Assembly: GCA_016795485.1 (NCBI GenBank)
Contig: JAEUHM010000040.1
Span: forward strand, 1 to 64,000
DNA length: 64,000 nt
Source: Verrucomicrobiaceae bacterium
Lineage (GTDB): Bacteria > Verrucomicrobiota > Verrucomicrobiia > Verrucomicrobiales > Verrucomicrobiaceae
Direction of reading: 5' to 3'
Position 1 is the stretch's first letter; every line of letters begins with the position of its first letter. Positions 55,317-64,000 of the stretch are shown one piece after another. Under the pieces are notes generated by a model. That model was not told the origin of the DNA. It saw only the letters and a program-made list of their open reading frames with translations, and made no database searches. Position numbers and translations under genes: made by a program.

Positions 55317-56465
55317 TTAACGGAAGGTGATCTTGGCCCGAGTAGTAGCTTGTTCCCGAATGGCGCTGGCCATGGCAGTATCGAGTGTATCTACGTTCCC
55401 GGACTCCTTGAGTTTGTCTGCCACATACTTTCGGCGAGCCTCGTTGAGCTCTTGAATACGGGCCTGGATCTTCAGACGCTCTTCGTGCTTCTTGTCCACA
55501 AAAGCCTGCCGCTCCTCCGGCTTCAATTTGCGCATTTCCTCAGGCAACTCATCTGACTTAACGTCTTCCAGCTTCATTTTGGCGCGCTTCGTCGCATCCA
55601 CGAGGTCCCAGCCCGTATTGCTATAGTTGGCAGATGCCTTGGAGATGGCGCGCTGCACCATTGAACCTGCCGCTGGTGCCATTGCAGCATTTTTGTCCTG
55701 TGCTGCCTGGTTAGCGAGACCGTCATTTCCTTTGGCCCCATAGATGATGTAGGTGTTGTTCAGTTCGATGCTGAGTTGGCTGATTTCTTTATCCTGAGGC
55801 GCATCCACATGAACCACGGCTTTGTCTTGATTGATGTTCAAGTGCTTACCCTCCGCTAAAGCAGCGCCCTTACGCCAACCAGTGTTGACACCTACCGTTT
55901 CATCACCGCAGTGGACGGTGTTAACGACGATGCCCTTCTGGATGGAGAGCCGGCAAGATTCATCTGGATTAACAGGCCCTTGCGAAAATGGCTCATTACC
56001 GGCCACAAAGATGGATTTGTATGTGTTGGGCGAGCTATCCCAGCTCAGCTTGTCCAGCGCTTCACGAATCACGGCACCGCAGTATTCATCGCCCCCGTTC
56101 GTGGTGAGCTTGAAGAGCTCTTCGGACACCTTGTCCAGATCACGGGTGAGTGGCAGCACTTGGCGGACGTAGTTAGAGCCAGCACTGAGGCGTGCGTTGC
56201 CGTATTCGTAGAGGGCGACTTGGACGACAGGTACTTTGTCACCTTGCTTGGCACCATTGAACTCATTGACCAGCTTCCAGAGCTGCGTTTTGGCCTGCTC
56301 GATGAGTCCATCCATGCTGTTACTGGTATCTAGTAGCAGCGCGATTTGGACCAGTGATTCACCGTCTGCGGGTGCGTCTTTGGTGGGCTCGTGGGCGGAG
56401 AGATTGCCTGCCAAAGCGAGAGCCAGCAGACATTGACGAAGATAAGATAAGGTTTGTGCTTTCAT
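55317..56465 (-). CDS. Secreted von Willebrand factor type A protein
   Basis: 382 aa with an N-terminal signal peptide (LRQCLLALALAGNLSA), then a VWA domain with the metal-binding MIDAS motif DTSNS (46-50) and later Thr/Asp positions (TTNGGDEYCGAV). The C-terminal third (about 280-382) is charged and helical (EERQAFVDKKHEERLKIQARI), probably coiled-coil. Probably periplasmic or exported, binding a ligand or partner protein. It is upstream of the two-component pair on the same strand, 52 bases before it, so it may feed or be controlled by that system (inference). Confidence 0.85.
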   Translation of the reverse strand: MKAQTLSYLRQCLLALALAGNLSAHEPTKDAPADGESLVQIALLLDTSNSMDGLIEQAKTQLWKLVNEFNGAKQGDKVPVVQVALYEYGNARLSAGSNYVRQVLPLTRDLDKVSEELFKLTTNGGDEYCGAVIREALDKLSWDSSPNTYKSIFVAGNEPFSQGPVNPDESCRLSIQKGIVVNTVHCGDETVGVNTGWRKGAALAEGKHLNINQDKAVVHVDAPQDKEISQLSIELNNTYIIYGAKGNDGLANQAAQDKNAAMAPAAGSMVQRAISKASANYSNTGWDLVDATKRAKMKLEDVKSDELPEEMRKLKPEERQAFVDKKHEERLKIQARIQELNEARRKYVADKLKESGNVDTLDTAMASAIREQATTRAKITFR

Positions 56466-56583
56466 GGCGCTCACAGCCTCTACGCAACATCAGCTTCAGT
56501 CTGTAAATGCTCTGTAAATAGCCACCACCCAGGCACTTCCCTTCCCACTTGCGTCTCATTCTGCCCACAGTTAGTAGGGGCGA

Positions 56584-57501
56584 ATGCGTACTCTCCGGTG
56601 TCTCTTGTGGCTCTGCACCTCTCTGCTGATAACAGGCTGTCTACACAGTGAAGTGCCCTCGGCCAAGCCTGTGGGCTGCGTCTGGCGCGTCGAGAGTCCC
56701 ACAAATCACATTTACCTCTGCGGCACCATTCATCTGCTGCGTTCTGCGGACTACCCGCTGGCCGCAAGTTATGAAGAAGCTTACAAGGACAGCCAGCGGC
56801 TTATGTTTGAACTGCCACCCGGCTCTGGGACGGGCCTCGCGTCAATCATGACCGAAGCTGCCCGCACGACGGACGGAAAGACTCTGTTCGATATGGTAGA
56901 CGCTGAGACGGCTAAAGCATTCCGAGGCTGGGCTGAGAAGCGTGGGATCAATGCAGATGGTCTTTCTCCTTTCAAACCATGGTTCGCCGCCATCACCATC
57001 GCCGCAGCGGAGTATCAGGCAGCAGGCGCGGAGGCAAATCGCGGCGTGGACACCTTCTTTGAGCAAAAGGCCGCACGTGATGGCAAGCCCGGCTCGGGTT
57101 TGGAGACGGTCAAGAGCCAGATCGACCTCTTTGCCAATCTCACCAACGAGCAGCAGGCCGAGTTGCTGAAGCAAACTCTCGCCGAAGTAGAGAAGCTTGG
57201 TGATATGTTTGATGAAATGGTGACCTCTTGGAAAAAGGGCGATGTCGATTCTCTGACGAAGATGCTCTTTGATGAGGCAGAGAAACATCCTGAGCTAATG
57301 GAAGTCTTCATTCACAAGCGCAATCAGGCTTGGATTCCAGCCCTGGAGGCCGCACTTGCCGGAAAAGAGCGCATCATGGTTCTAGTAGGCAGTGGGCATT
57401 TGGGCGGAGAGGGCGGTGTGGTCAAACTCCTGGAAAAGAAGGGCTACAAGGTGAACCAGCTCGGCGTTACCGTTGGACAGCAGGCCCCGCGCGGGCAATG
57501 A
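56584..57501 (+). CDS. TraB/GumN-family lipoprotein
   Basis: 305 aa. The N-terminus has a lipobox (LLITGC, Cys19), so it is probably lipid-anchored in the envelope. The TraB/GumN fold is shown by HIYLCGTIHLLRSADYPL and the late VLVGSGHLGGEGGVVKLLEKKGYKV. Members resemble metallo-proteases of the TIKI type and are found near envelope loci; the enzymatic role is unproven here. Its stop overlaps the start of hisH (ATGA, 57498-57501). It diverges from the VWA gene. Confidence 0.9.
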   Translation: MRTLRCLLWLCTSLLITGCLHSEVPSAKPVGCVWRVESPTNHIYLCGTIHLLRSADYPLAASYEEAYKDSQRLMFELPPGSGTGLASIMTEAARTTDGKTLFDMVDAETAKAFRGWAEKRGINADGLSPFKPWFAAITIAAAEYQAAGAEANRGVDTFFEQKAARDGKPGSGLETVKSQIDLFANLTNEQQAELLKQTLAEVEKLGDMFDEMVTSWKKGDVDSLTKMLFDEAEKHPELMEVFIHKRNQAWIPALEAALAGKERIMVLVGSGHLGGEGGVVKLLEKKGYKVNQLGVTVGQQAPRGQ

Positions 57502-58130
57502 GTTCGGGACGAATGAAACTAGGTGTGCTGGACTATGGCGCGGGGAACCTCCGCAGTGTGCTCAATGCGTTCAAGGAGATCGACCACCCCGCGATCTTGG
57601 TGCGCAAGCCGGAGGACTTTACCCAGATCGATGTGCTCGTTTTTCCTGGTCAGGGTGCGTTTGGCGACAGCGTCCGCATTTTGAAGCAAAATGAGCTCTG
57701 GGAGCCTCTGAAGGCTTGGCTGGCAGCCGAAAAGCCTTACCTCGGCATCTGCCTAGGCTACCAACTGCTATTTGAAAGCAGCGAGGAATCTCCAGGAGTG
57801 GCGGGCTTGTCTGTGGCCAAGGGCGTCGTCAGGAAGTTTGCCCCCTCCCATGGTCTCAAAATCCCGCACATGGGCTGGAATCAAGCGCGCTGGGCAGACC
57901 GGGCCATCAGACTCCTACCGGGCCTTCCTGTGCCCACTCACGTGTATTTTGTGCACTCTTATTACCCCGACGTGCAAGATCCAGCACTCGCAGCCTGCAC
58001 CACGGACTACGGTGGCACTTTCACTTCCGGCATCATCAAGCCCGGCCTGGTCGCGGTGCAGTTTCACCCGGAGAAAAGCCAGTCCACCGGACTGCGACTG
58101 CTCCGAAATGCTCTCGCGACATTTGCCTGA
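57498..58130 (+). CDS. hisH: Imidazole glycerol phosphate synthase, glutaminase subunit
   Basis: A class I glutamine amidotransferase that supplies ammonia to HisF in histidine synthesis. The nucleophile Cys is in LGICLGYQLLF, with His and Glu in AVQFHPEKSQ; LGVLDYGAGNLRSVL is the start of the domain. The upstream in-frame start at 57330 must be wrong because it lies in the TraB-like gene. Either ATG at 57498 (coupled by ATGA) or at 57513 is possible. The hisF partner is not in the window. Confidence 0.95.
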   Translation: MSSGRMKLGVLDYGAGNLRSVLNAFKEIDHPAILVRKPEDFTQIDVLVFPGQGAFGDSVRILKQNELWEPLKAWLAAEKPYLGICLGYQLLFESSEESPGVAGLSVAKGVVRKFAPSHGLKIPHMGWNQARWADRAIRLLPGLPVPTHVYFVHSYYPDVQDPALAACTTDYGGTFTSGIIKPGLVAVQFHPEKSQSTGLRLLRNALATFA

Positions 58131-58175
58131 GCCTCTGACGCAACTTTGGCCCAGAGTGGACGTTAAAAGGTGACC

Positions 58176-58925
58176 ATGAACCGCCCATTTTTTGCCTCCA
58201 GCCTGCTTTCCCTCATCGCGGCCTGGATGCTGCTGCCAAATCACATCCTGGCGCAAACTCAGACCCAGCAAGCCACCACCAACACGGGTCCGATGCTGGT
58301 CTATCGGCTGACCTTTGAGGCCGCTGGTGAAAGTATCAACTACCGCCCCTTCACAGGAGGCTACTACATCGCTCCCATCACGGGTGGTCCCGGCAGCCTC
58401 ATCCTTCAGCGGGTCGCCGGCAACACGAAGCTCTACTACACCTATGAGAACTTCGGCGAGTTGTTCCTCGCCATGAAGAACACCAATCGCAAGGCCGTCA
58501 TTTCTGCCACTGCGGCCAACGATGTCTCCGCCACCACTTTTTACGCCATCGGAGACGCCAACGAGAAAGTCACCGTCTCCACGGCCTCGCTAGAAGGCAG
58601 CACGTTCGTCGCTAGTGAGCTCAAGGGCTATGCAGTCTCTGCCGACAGTGAGCGCGATCTGCCTTACGCTAGCAGCAATGCATCCGACATCGGAGTGGCA
58701 GGTGCCTCCTACCTCACCGCTCGGCTGGACAGCGCTTTCTCAGAGCGTGCCAAAGACCAGAGCGCCACCCTGTCTGCCACCGTGGATGAAGTCTTGGAGC
58801 TTCTGACCGATCAGGGATACACCGATGGCAATCCTACCGGCACTGGCACAGGGACGGGAACGGGAACCGGCACTGGAACCGCTACCGGTCCTGGCACAGG
58901 CGGAGGTGGTGGCACTACAAGGTAA
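58176..58925 (+). CDS. Secreted hypothetical protein with Gly-Thr tail
   Basis: 249 aa. AAAAGG lies five bases before the ATG at 58176. A signal peptide (SSLLSLIAAWMLLPNHILA) precedes a beta-rich domain with MLVYRLTFEAAGESINY and YYIAPITGGPGSLIL. The C-terminus is a low-complexity Gly-Thr tract encoded by ACNGGN-type hexamers (58840-58905) ending in a poly-Gly run. No known domain recognised. Tail may be a cell-wall or matrix tether (inference). Confidence 0.65.
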   Translation: MNRPFFASSLLSLIAAWMLLPNHILAQTQTQQATTNTGPMLVYRLTFEAAGESINYRPFTGGYYIAPITGGPGSLILQRVAGNTKLYYTYENFGELFLAMKNTNRKAVISATAANDVSATTFYAIGDANEKVTVSTASLEGSTFVASELKGYAVSADSERDLPYASSNASDIGVAGASYLTARLDSAFSERAKDQSATLSATVDEVLELLTDQGYTDGNPTGTGTGTGTGTGTGTATGPGTGGGGGTTR

Positions 58926-58990
58926 CGCACTGGCGAACTGATTCCGCTTCCCTGACGGCAATCACCTTCGTAAAGACTCTTGAGTTCTTT

Positions 58991-59881
58991 ATGAAGATTG
59001 GGATCACAGGGGCCACTGGCCTCATCGGAAATGCAGTGGGTCGCCTCGCGGCCGAGTCAGGACATAGCCTCATTGCCTATTCACGCGATCCGAAACGCTC
59101 CTCCTTACCTTGGGCTGCTGAGACGCGTGCTGTCGACGTGCGTGCTGACCAACCTCTGGACCTCAGCGGACTGGATACGATCATTCACCTCGCCGGAGAG
59201 ACGATTTTGGGTTTTTGGACGAAGGCAAAGATGCAGCGCATTCGCGATACCCGCGTTGATCTCACCCGCAAGATCGCCCGGACGATCACCTCCATGCCAC
59301 AGCCGCCTAAGGCACTGCTTTGCGCTTCTGGCACTGGATTCTATGGCGATCGGGGAGACGAACTTCTGGATGAATCTGCTTCCGCCGGCAGTGACTACTT
59401 AGCATCTGTCTGCATCGACTGGGAGGCCGCTGCTCGCGAGGCAGAGCAAGTAAGATGCCGCGTGGTCCATTTGCGAACAGGGCTGGTCTTTGCGCGTGAA
59501 GGTGGAGCTTGGCCGCTCATGAAAAAGGCGTTCTCTCTCGGAGCGGGAGGCAATCTAGGTGATGGCAAACAATGGATGCCGTGGATACACCTGGAAGATG
59601 AAGCCCGGCTCATTCTATGGGCTGCTGAGCACGAAATGATCCGTGGACCCGTCAACCTCGCAGCCCCTGAAGCGCTTCGGAACGCCGACTTCACTCGTGC
59701 CCTGGCTAAGCACCTCAAACGCCCAGCCTTCATGCACGCACCACGTTTTGCCCTCAAGTTAGCGCTCCGTGAACTGGCAGATGCCCTCACGGCCAGTCAG
59801 CATGCGACTCCAGCCAAAGCATTGGCCGGAGGTTTCCAATTCCGGCATCCAGATTTGAAGACGGCCCTCACGGCTCTCTGA
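58991..59881 (+). CDS. TIGR01777-family NAD(P)-dependent epimerase/dehydratase-like protein
   Basis: 296 aa, atypical SDR (YfcH type). The Rossmann motif is ITGATGLIG at 4-12; IIHLAGETILGFWTKAKMQRI is the family signature; LCASGTGFYGDRGDELLDES stands at the active-site region where the usual Tyr-x-x-x-Lys is absent. A C-terminal DUF1731-like tail ends GFQFRHPDLKTAL. Substrate unknown; often linked to envelope or cofactor metabolism. Confidence 0.9.
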   Translation: MKIGITGATGLIGNAVGRLAAESGHSLIAYSRDPKRSSLPWAAETRAVDVRADQPLDLSGLDTIIHLAGETILGFWTKAKMQRIRDTRVDLTRKIARTITSMPQPPKALLCASGTGFYGDRGDELLDESASAGSDYLASVCIDWEAAAREAEQVRCRVVHLRTGLVFAREGGAWPLMKKAFSLGAGGNLGDGKQWMPWIHLEDEARLILWAAEHEMIRGPVNLAAPEALRNADFTRALAKHLKRPAFMHAPRFALKLALRELADALTASQHATPAKALAGGFQFRHPDLKTALTAL

Positions 59882-59998
59882 AATCAGTTGGATTGACATG
59901 TAACTGCGCATCGCCTCGGCATTGCGTTAGAACAAACGGGCCGCTCTCATCCACCAATCCGCTCTTCAGCAAGGAGGCACGGCAGCAAACAGCCTACT

Positions 59999-61474
59999 TC
60001 ACGGGGCCTCCACCCGCACCCACAGGTGCCCAATCGCACGTTCTCCCCTTGCATTGGTGTGCTCAACACTCACCACGTAGTCGCCAGCCTTGCTAAACCG
60101 ATGTTCCGTCACCGCATAGCCATCTTTGGCCAGTGGCTTGGCATTGCCGTCGGACTTCACCGACACCCGAGGCGAGCCATCACCGAAATCCCATGTCTCA
60201 CCTCCTTCATCGCGAAATGTCCGCACCTTGAACGTTACTGGCTGGCCGGGCTTGATCCCCGTGGTTGGCCAGAAAGTGGGGTGAATCGTCGGCGGGATGT
60301 TTTTGTCATCGCTTCCAATCACCTGTACCACCGCAAAGTCATAGCTCACGTGGCCAGCTTCATCAGTCACCTTCAAAATCTCGCTGTAGCTTCCAGGTTG
60401 GCTGTAGGTGCGCGTCCATGAGGGCTGACTGTATTTACCACCATCGGTGAAAGTCCATTCATAGCTGGCAATCTTCCCTGCCGCTGCCCACGACTTACTG
60501 CCGTCTAAAATAATGCTCTCACCCGCGCGGATGAAGTGATGCGGTCGTGCCACCGCGATGACTGCGGGCTTTTTCTCGTTCACATAAGCTTCCCACGCAA
60601 ACGCGTAGGCCTCTTGCGTGCCCCATTTGCCTGAAGGTTGGCGGCTCTTGATGCCGAAATGCAGATGCGTCCAGCCTCCGCTCGCTCCTTCCTTGCCGAG
60701 GATGCCGATCTTCTGCCCCATTTTCACTTTGGTACCGAGTTGGATCGCCCCGTCAATGGTATGCAGATGACTGTAACGATAATACCAGCCTCGTCCATCT
60801 AGCAGATACACCACATCATACCGCGGACGCACCGGAGTGAGTGAGTAGCCATCCAAAATCTTGTCCGCCACACTTACCACCAGTCCGTCAGTGGCCGCGA
60901 TGACCTCCGTGAGTCCCTCGCATCCGCCGAAGTCGAGATCATTGTGGTAGTAGATCTTCTTTCTGTCCGGTTTGTCGCCACCATCGACATAAGTAGGCTC
61001 GTTGGAGAACTGAGTCATCGTGGCAAACCAACGTTGCTTCAGCGGATAAACAAAAGTGCCCGGCTCAATCCATGGCGAGCCCATGGGCCACAGCCGCAGG
61101 CGAGCATCCTTCTCCAGTCCCCATGAATCCTCGCCACTGTTCGCATTGTAACCTCGCGTGATCGGGCAGTCGATCTGCACGCCACCCACCTCTTGCGGCA
61201 AGTGGTAGTTCGCACTCTTCAGCACCGCCTTTTCACCGTTCACCTCCACCGTCACTCGCCCCTCCCTCACCGCCTTGGCCATCGAGTCCGTCTTTTCGTC
61301 CAGCGCGACCAATTTCACCTTAGCCACCGATCCATCCGCCAGTGTCACCTCCACGTCCTCGCCCACCATCAAGTCCACCGCCCGCAACGTCGGCTGCTGT
61401 GTTCGCACAGGCTGCTCCGCAATAACGAAACGAGCACTAAACAGGACCGCGATGACAAAAACGAGTCGATTCAT
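59999..61474 (-). CDS. M23 metallopeptidase with PKD-like domains
   Basis: 491 aa with a signal peptide (RLVFVIAVLFSARFVIA). The LytM/M23 domain (about 170-310) holds HNDLDFGG and THLHFGI, the zinc and catalytic motifs (HxxxD and HxH), expected to cut peptidoglycan cross-bridges; the site appears intact. Two PKD-like beta-sandwich domains follow (WTFTDGGKYSQPSWTRTY and WDFGDGSPRVSV). Probably periplasmic or secreted. Confidence 0.88.
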   Translation of the reverse strand: MNRLVFVIAVLFSARFVIAEQPVRTQQPTLRAVDLMVGEDVEVTLADGSVAKVKLVALDEKTDSMAKAVREGRVTVEVNGEKAVLKSANYHLPQEVGGVQIDCPITRGYNANSGEDSWGLEKDARLRLWPMGSPWIEPGTFVYPLKQRWFATMTQFSNEPTYVDGGDKPDRKKIYYHNDLDFGGCEGLTEVIAATDGLVVSVADKILDGYSLTPVRPRYDVVYLLDGRGWYYRYSHLHTIDGAIQLGTKVKMGQKIGILGKEGASGGWTHLHFGIKSRQPSGKWGTQEAYAFAWEAYVNEKKPAVIAVARPHHFIRAGESIILDGSKSWAAAGKIASYEWTFTDGGKYSQPSWTRTYSQPGSYSEILKVTDEAGHVSYDFAVVQVIGSDDKNIPPTIHPTFWPTTGIKPGQPVTFKVRTFRDEGGETWDFGDGSPRVSVKSDGNAKPLAKDGYAVTEHRFSKAGDYVVSVEHTNARGERAIGHLWVRVEAP

Positions 61475-61530
61475 GAGATAAAGAGATCGCTCGGCACCAA
61501 CAGCGTCTTGCGAGGTGCTTCGGTCTGAGC

Positions 61531-62655
61531 CTAATCTGTTGGATCAGCCACAAGCTTCACCGAGTGAGCCTCAGCCATCGTAGGAACCTCGACCTTGCCT
61601 TGCAGATGCCGAATCACGCTTTCAGGCACCGATGCATTTCGTTCTTTGTTCTGCTTCAGGAGAGTGCTCAGAGGCGGCTCCAGATAAACGATGTCCACTC
61701 GCGCCCCATAATCGGCAAACAAGTCAATCCAACGCTTCCGAAGTTGCGCCGTGATGCTTGTTGCATTGAAGGCGAAATCACGACTCGCACGCAGATGCTC
61801 CCGGCACTTCTCCCTCGCCGTCTGAATGACCGTGCCTTGATTATCCGTTGCGTCGACATCGAGTTCTTCACGAACTGCATCGAGCGACACCACCGGAAGG
61901 TCGGGACGCTCCCGTGCTAGCCAAGTATCCTTTCCTGCACCCGGCAACCCGCTCATCATCGCCACCGTGCAGCGATAGTCTTCATGCGGCGTGTAGTGAA
62001 GGCTTGTCAGCTCATCGCGATAAAATAGGAATCGCGCTTGGTCATTAGCGAACGGATATCCAGTCAGAAAGCATCCGTGATCGGCCGCAGTGTCACGCCA
62101 CATATGAAGCATGTCTTCCGGCCTAGACATCTCCTTGCTTGTTCGCCCACGAGTGTCGGCAAGCGCAAAGAGATAGAGCAATTGATTGGACAACAACCAC
62201 GAAAGCCTAATCACCTCCCGCTCTGGATTGCCCGACTCCAGAAGGTAAGGCGGACGCCCATGGTAACGCACGAGATTGACGATGTGTTCCCTGGTGGCCA
62301 ACTCACACTTCAACTCCCGCAGCACCTCACGAGCGAGCGAGGCACCGACAATCGAGTGCTTCGGTGACCGTGTGCGCCCAGTCTCTGGATCAAGCACCGT
62401 CGTCTCAGGCTTTCCAGCATCATGCAGCAGCGCCACGAAGAGCAGCACCACCTGCTCTTCCCGACTCAGTTCGCCGTAGGCATCGAGTCGCGTCACTTCA
62501 TTAAAAACCATCGTTGTGTGAGTCCACACATCCCCTTCGGCATGCCATTCCGCGTCCTGCATGCACGTTCGCATCGGTGCCGCCCAGAACTGCCCGCTGG
62601 CCCACTTCAAGATTTCCGCATCTGCGGCCTTCAACATGTCAACCCATGTCCTCAT
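61531..62655 (-). CDS. HD-Pnk: HD phosphoesterase / 5'-OH polynucleotide kinase
   Basis: 374 aa. The N-terminal HD domain has His46, His78-Asp79 ([11 protein letters not shown]) and Asp167 (FALADTRGR); the C-terminal P-loop kinase has [12 protein letters not shown] (about 235-246). The same arrangement is known in Runella HD-Pnk, which heals RNA ends: the HD domain removes 2',3'-cyclic or 3'-phosphate and the kinase phosphorylates 5'-OH. The start ATG at 62655 overlaps the ligase stop (ATGA); a TTG at 62661 is an unlikely alternative. With the ligase it forms an RNA-repair cassette. Confidence 0.88.
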   Translation of the reverse strand: MRTWVDMLKAADAEILKWASGQFWAAPMRTCMQDAEWHAEGDVWTHTTMVFNEVTRLDAYGELSREEQVVLLFVALLHDAGKPETTVLDPETGRTRSPKHSIVGASLAREVLRELKCELATREHIVNLVRYHGRPPYLLESGNPEREVIRLSWLLSNQLLYLFALADTRGRTSKEMSRPEDMLHMWRDTAADHGCFLTGYPFANDQARFLFYRDELTSLHYTPHEDYRCTVAMMSGLPGAGKDTWLARERPDLPVVSLDAVREELDVDATDNQGTVIQTAREKCREHLRASRDFAFNATSITAQLRKRWIDLFADYGARVDIVYLEPPLSTLLKQNKERNASVPESVIRHLQGKVEVPTMAEAHSVKLVADPTD

Positions 62656-63392
62656 GACCAAATATCTGCATCGGGCGCGAGTTGATTAGGCACCATCTGC
62701 TGATGCTGCCAGTGCTCGCTCTGTTTTACCTTCTCCACAAACTCCGGGCGCACAATCTTTGCCCTGCCAGTGGCTTTCCCATCGCATTCAACACGCAAGT
62801 AAAGTCCCTCCATCCGCGAGTCGACACGACCAGTGAGCGGATTCTCAAACTGAGCCCCGAACTTGGATTCCCCAATCAACTCTAGCAGTTGCTCATGCTT
62901 GGCCTTGCCCTGATGCACCACGGGCACTGTGTGTATCCCCGTGCCATCCAGCATCGCTAAACGCCGCTCAATTGACAGAAAGCAAGACTCCGACTTATCG
63001 TAGATATCAAACTCAAAAAAGTAATGCGGTAGCGAGGTGTAATGCACGCTGTGTTTCGCATACAACCACTCGCCGAACAAAATAAAGCGATCCTCCAGCA
63101 TAAGCTCCAGCAGCGGTCGCTTCACGGCTGTCCATTGTTTGAAGAGATCATATTGAGGATGCATTCCCTCCGTGATCTCATGCCCGCGACACTGCAACAC
63201 CATCCGTCCCGTGCTCAGGAAGTGCATCCCCACATTCGTTCCATCGAGTTTTTCCTCCACCACGAGCGATGCGTCCGCAATGAACGCCGCCGAGTCCCTA
63301 GCATTCATGTGGCGATCATCATCCGTGCCCTTCGAACCAAAAAGGTGCGGGGTGCGTGGGTATTTGATGAAACTGTCTGTTGAAGCGCCCAT
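62652..63392 (-). CDS. ATP-dependent RNA ligase
   Basis: 246 aa. Nucleotidyltransferase motif I is [10 protein letters not shown], with Lys48 as the AMP-accepting lysine; motif III-like [16 protein letters not shown], motif [10 protein letters not shown] and motif V AKIVRPEF follow. The small size suggests an Rnl-type RNA ligase without extra domains. It is directly upstream of HD-Pnk, so broken tRNA or other RNA ends would be healed and sealed in sequence. The upstream region is pyrimidine-rich with no clear Shine-Dalgarno. Confidence 0.88.
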   Translation of the reverse strand: MGASTDSFIKYPRTPHLFGSKGTDDDRHMNARDSAAFIADASLVVEEKLDGTNVGMHFLSTGRMVLQCRGHEITEGMHPQYDLFKQWTAVKRPLLELMLEDRFILFGEWLYAKHSVHYTSLPHYFFEFDIYDKSESCFLSIERRLAMLDGTGIHTVPVVHQGKAKHEQLLELIGESKFGAQFENPLTGRVDSRMEGLYLRVECDGKATGRAKIVRPEFVEKVKQSEHWQHQQMVPNQLAPDADIWS

Positions 63393-63521
63393 AGAAGAAA
63401 AAGGGGCAATTGGAACGAATGGCGCGAGTAAAGATTAGATCGCAGAAGATTCTTTTGCGGAAAAGTCCCCGCCGCTTGGGTGGTGAAACAACTCAGTGGG
63501 GTGATTCGAGAGCAAGACTGG

Positions 63522-63905
63522 TCACTTCCCGGGCTCAAACCTCAGCACAACGGTGCCATAATCGAGCACTCGGACACCATCTGGCAACGTTTGGCGATAC
63601 TGTGAGGGAATCTGATAATGCTTGGAACGCATGTCAGGGTCGCCAGTTGGCCTAACGCGGATCAACAGTCCTGCTTTTTTCATTCGTTGGAGGTGCCTGC
63701 CCATTTGATCGGGGTGACAACCGAGCTTCTTGGCCAACTGAATCACTGGCGGATAACTCCCATCGGCCAACTCCTTGAGCACCGCGAACCGCATCGGATC
63801 AGCCATCGCCATGATCGCCGCCAGCGGTGAGACACCCGGCTGGGAGGGTTGAGAGGCCTGGGGAGCAGAGGCTGCGGGCGAAATATCGGCAGAGTCGGCA
63901 TTCAT
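63522..63905 (-). CDS. Small winged-helix regulator (ArsR-like)
   Basis: 127 aa from the ATG at 63905. The N-terminus is Ser/Pro/Ala-rich (about 1-30). The helix-turn-helix region is IMAMADPMRFAVLKELADG, then VIQLAKKLGCHPDQMGRHLQRMKKAGLL (recognition helix), then a wing. It lies upstream of the RNA-repair pair on the same strand, 129 bases before the ligase start, and may control it (inference). No metal-binding cysteines are seen. Confidence 0.75.
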   Translation of the reverse strand: MNADSADISPAASAPQASQPSQPGVSPLAAIMAMADPMRFAVLKELADGSYPPVIQLAKKLGCHPDQMGRHLQRMKKAGLLIRVRPTGDPDMRSKHYQIPSQYRQTLPDGVRVLDYGTVVLRFEPGK

Positions 63906-64000
63906 AGCGTCATTGTGGCAGCCCAGCCCCAGGCGAGTCAATGCCCCAGTGCCATCACACCCCACCCCAAAGGCCTCGATGCCAGAGCCTAGACTCGGGT

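Noticed and set aside
57330-57497. Longer N-terminus for hisH
   Set aside because: This region is the end of the TraB/GumN gene in another frame and is not part of HisH.

Overview
The window looks like a chromosome segment of a Verrucomicrobiota bacterium, probably close to Prosthecobacter/Verrucomicrobium (inference, no search was run). Pointers are the giant PVC-type CxxCH dehydrogenase-like protein (48864-52670), a Tat-dependent DUF1501 protein, hprK-ptsH without any visible sugar PTS, a PVC-style ECF sigma factor and palindromic dispersed repeats. G+C is moderately high, and genes are packed tightly with many ATGA overlaps. No rRNA, tRNA, CRISPR array, transposase or integrase was seen.

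Layout. 1-830: a 22-bp tandem palindromic repeat array, a short conserved-looking protein and a cluster of 12-bp inverted motifs. 831-4074 (+): a two-domain glycosyltransferase and purM. 4071-31464 (all -): one nearly gapless 27-kb surface-polysaccharide locus read from 31464 down to 4071. It holds a carbamoyltransferase, sugar aminotransferase, flippase, methyltransferases, about nine glycosyltransferases, acyl/acetyltransferases, an asparagine-synthase-like amidotransferase, a GDP-mannose-epimerase-like SDR, a WecA/TagO-type initiating transferase and two Wzy/ligase-type membrane proteins. Together these can initiate, build, decorate (amino, carbamoyl, acyl, methyl, amide), flip and polymerise a glycan. 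One acyltransferase is split by a frameshift in a G8/C8 homopolymer, so it may be phase-variable or a pseudogene.

31641-48537: housekeeping and scattered genes. These are a zinc-ribbon membrane protein, a MetE-like methyltransferase, hprK-ptsH, a GT-C-like membrane protein, DUF1501, an MHS-type transporter, a LamG-like secreted protein, pdxA, an amidohydrolase/class-III aminotransferase fusion, a ferritin-like protein, mnmM-like, hisI, coaD, DUF177, rpmF with a terminator, an ECF sigma factor and a methyltransferase.

48864-64000: the PVC CxxCH protein with a REPIN-like repeat inserted in frame, a VWA protein next to a response regulator/histidine kinase pair, a TraB/GumN lipoprotein, hisH, a secreted protein with a Gly-Thr tail, a TIGR01777-type SDR, an M23 peptidase with PKD-like domains, and an RNA-repair cassette (ATP-dependent RNA ligase plus HD-Pnk end-healing enzyme) preceded by a small HTH regulator. 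The observations most worth following are the 22-bp array, the REPIN-like insertion, the homopolymer-split acyltransferase, the amidohydrolase-aminotransferase fusion and the RNA-repair cassette.
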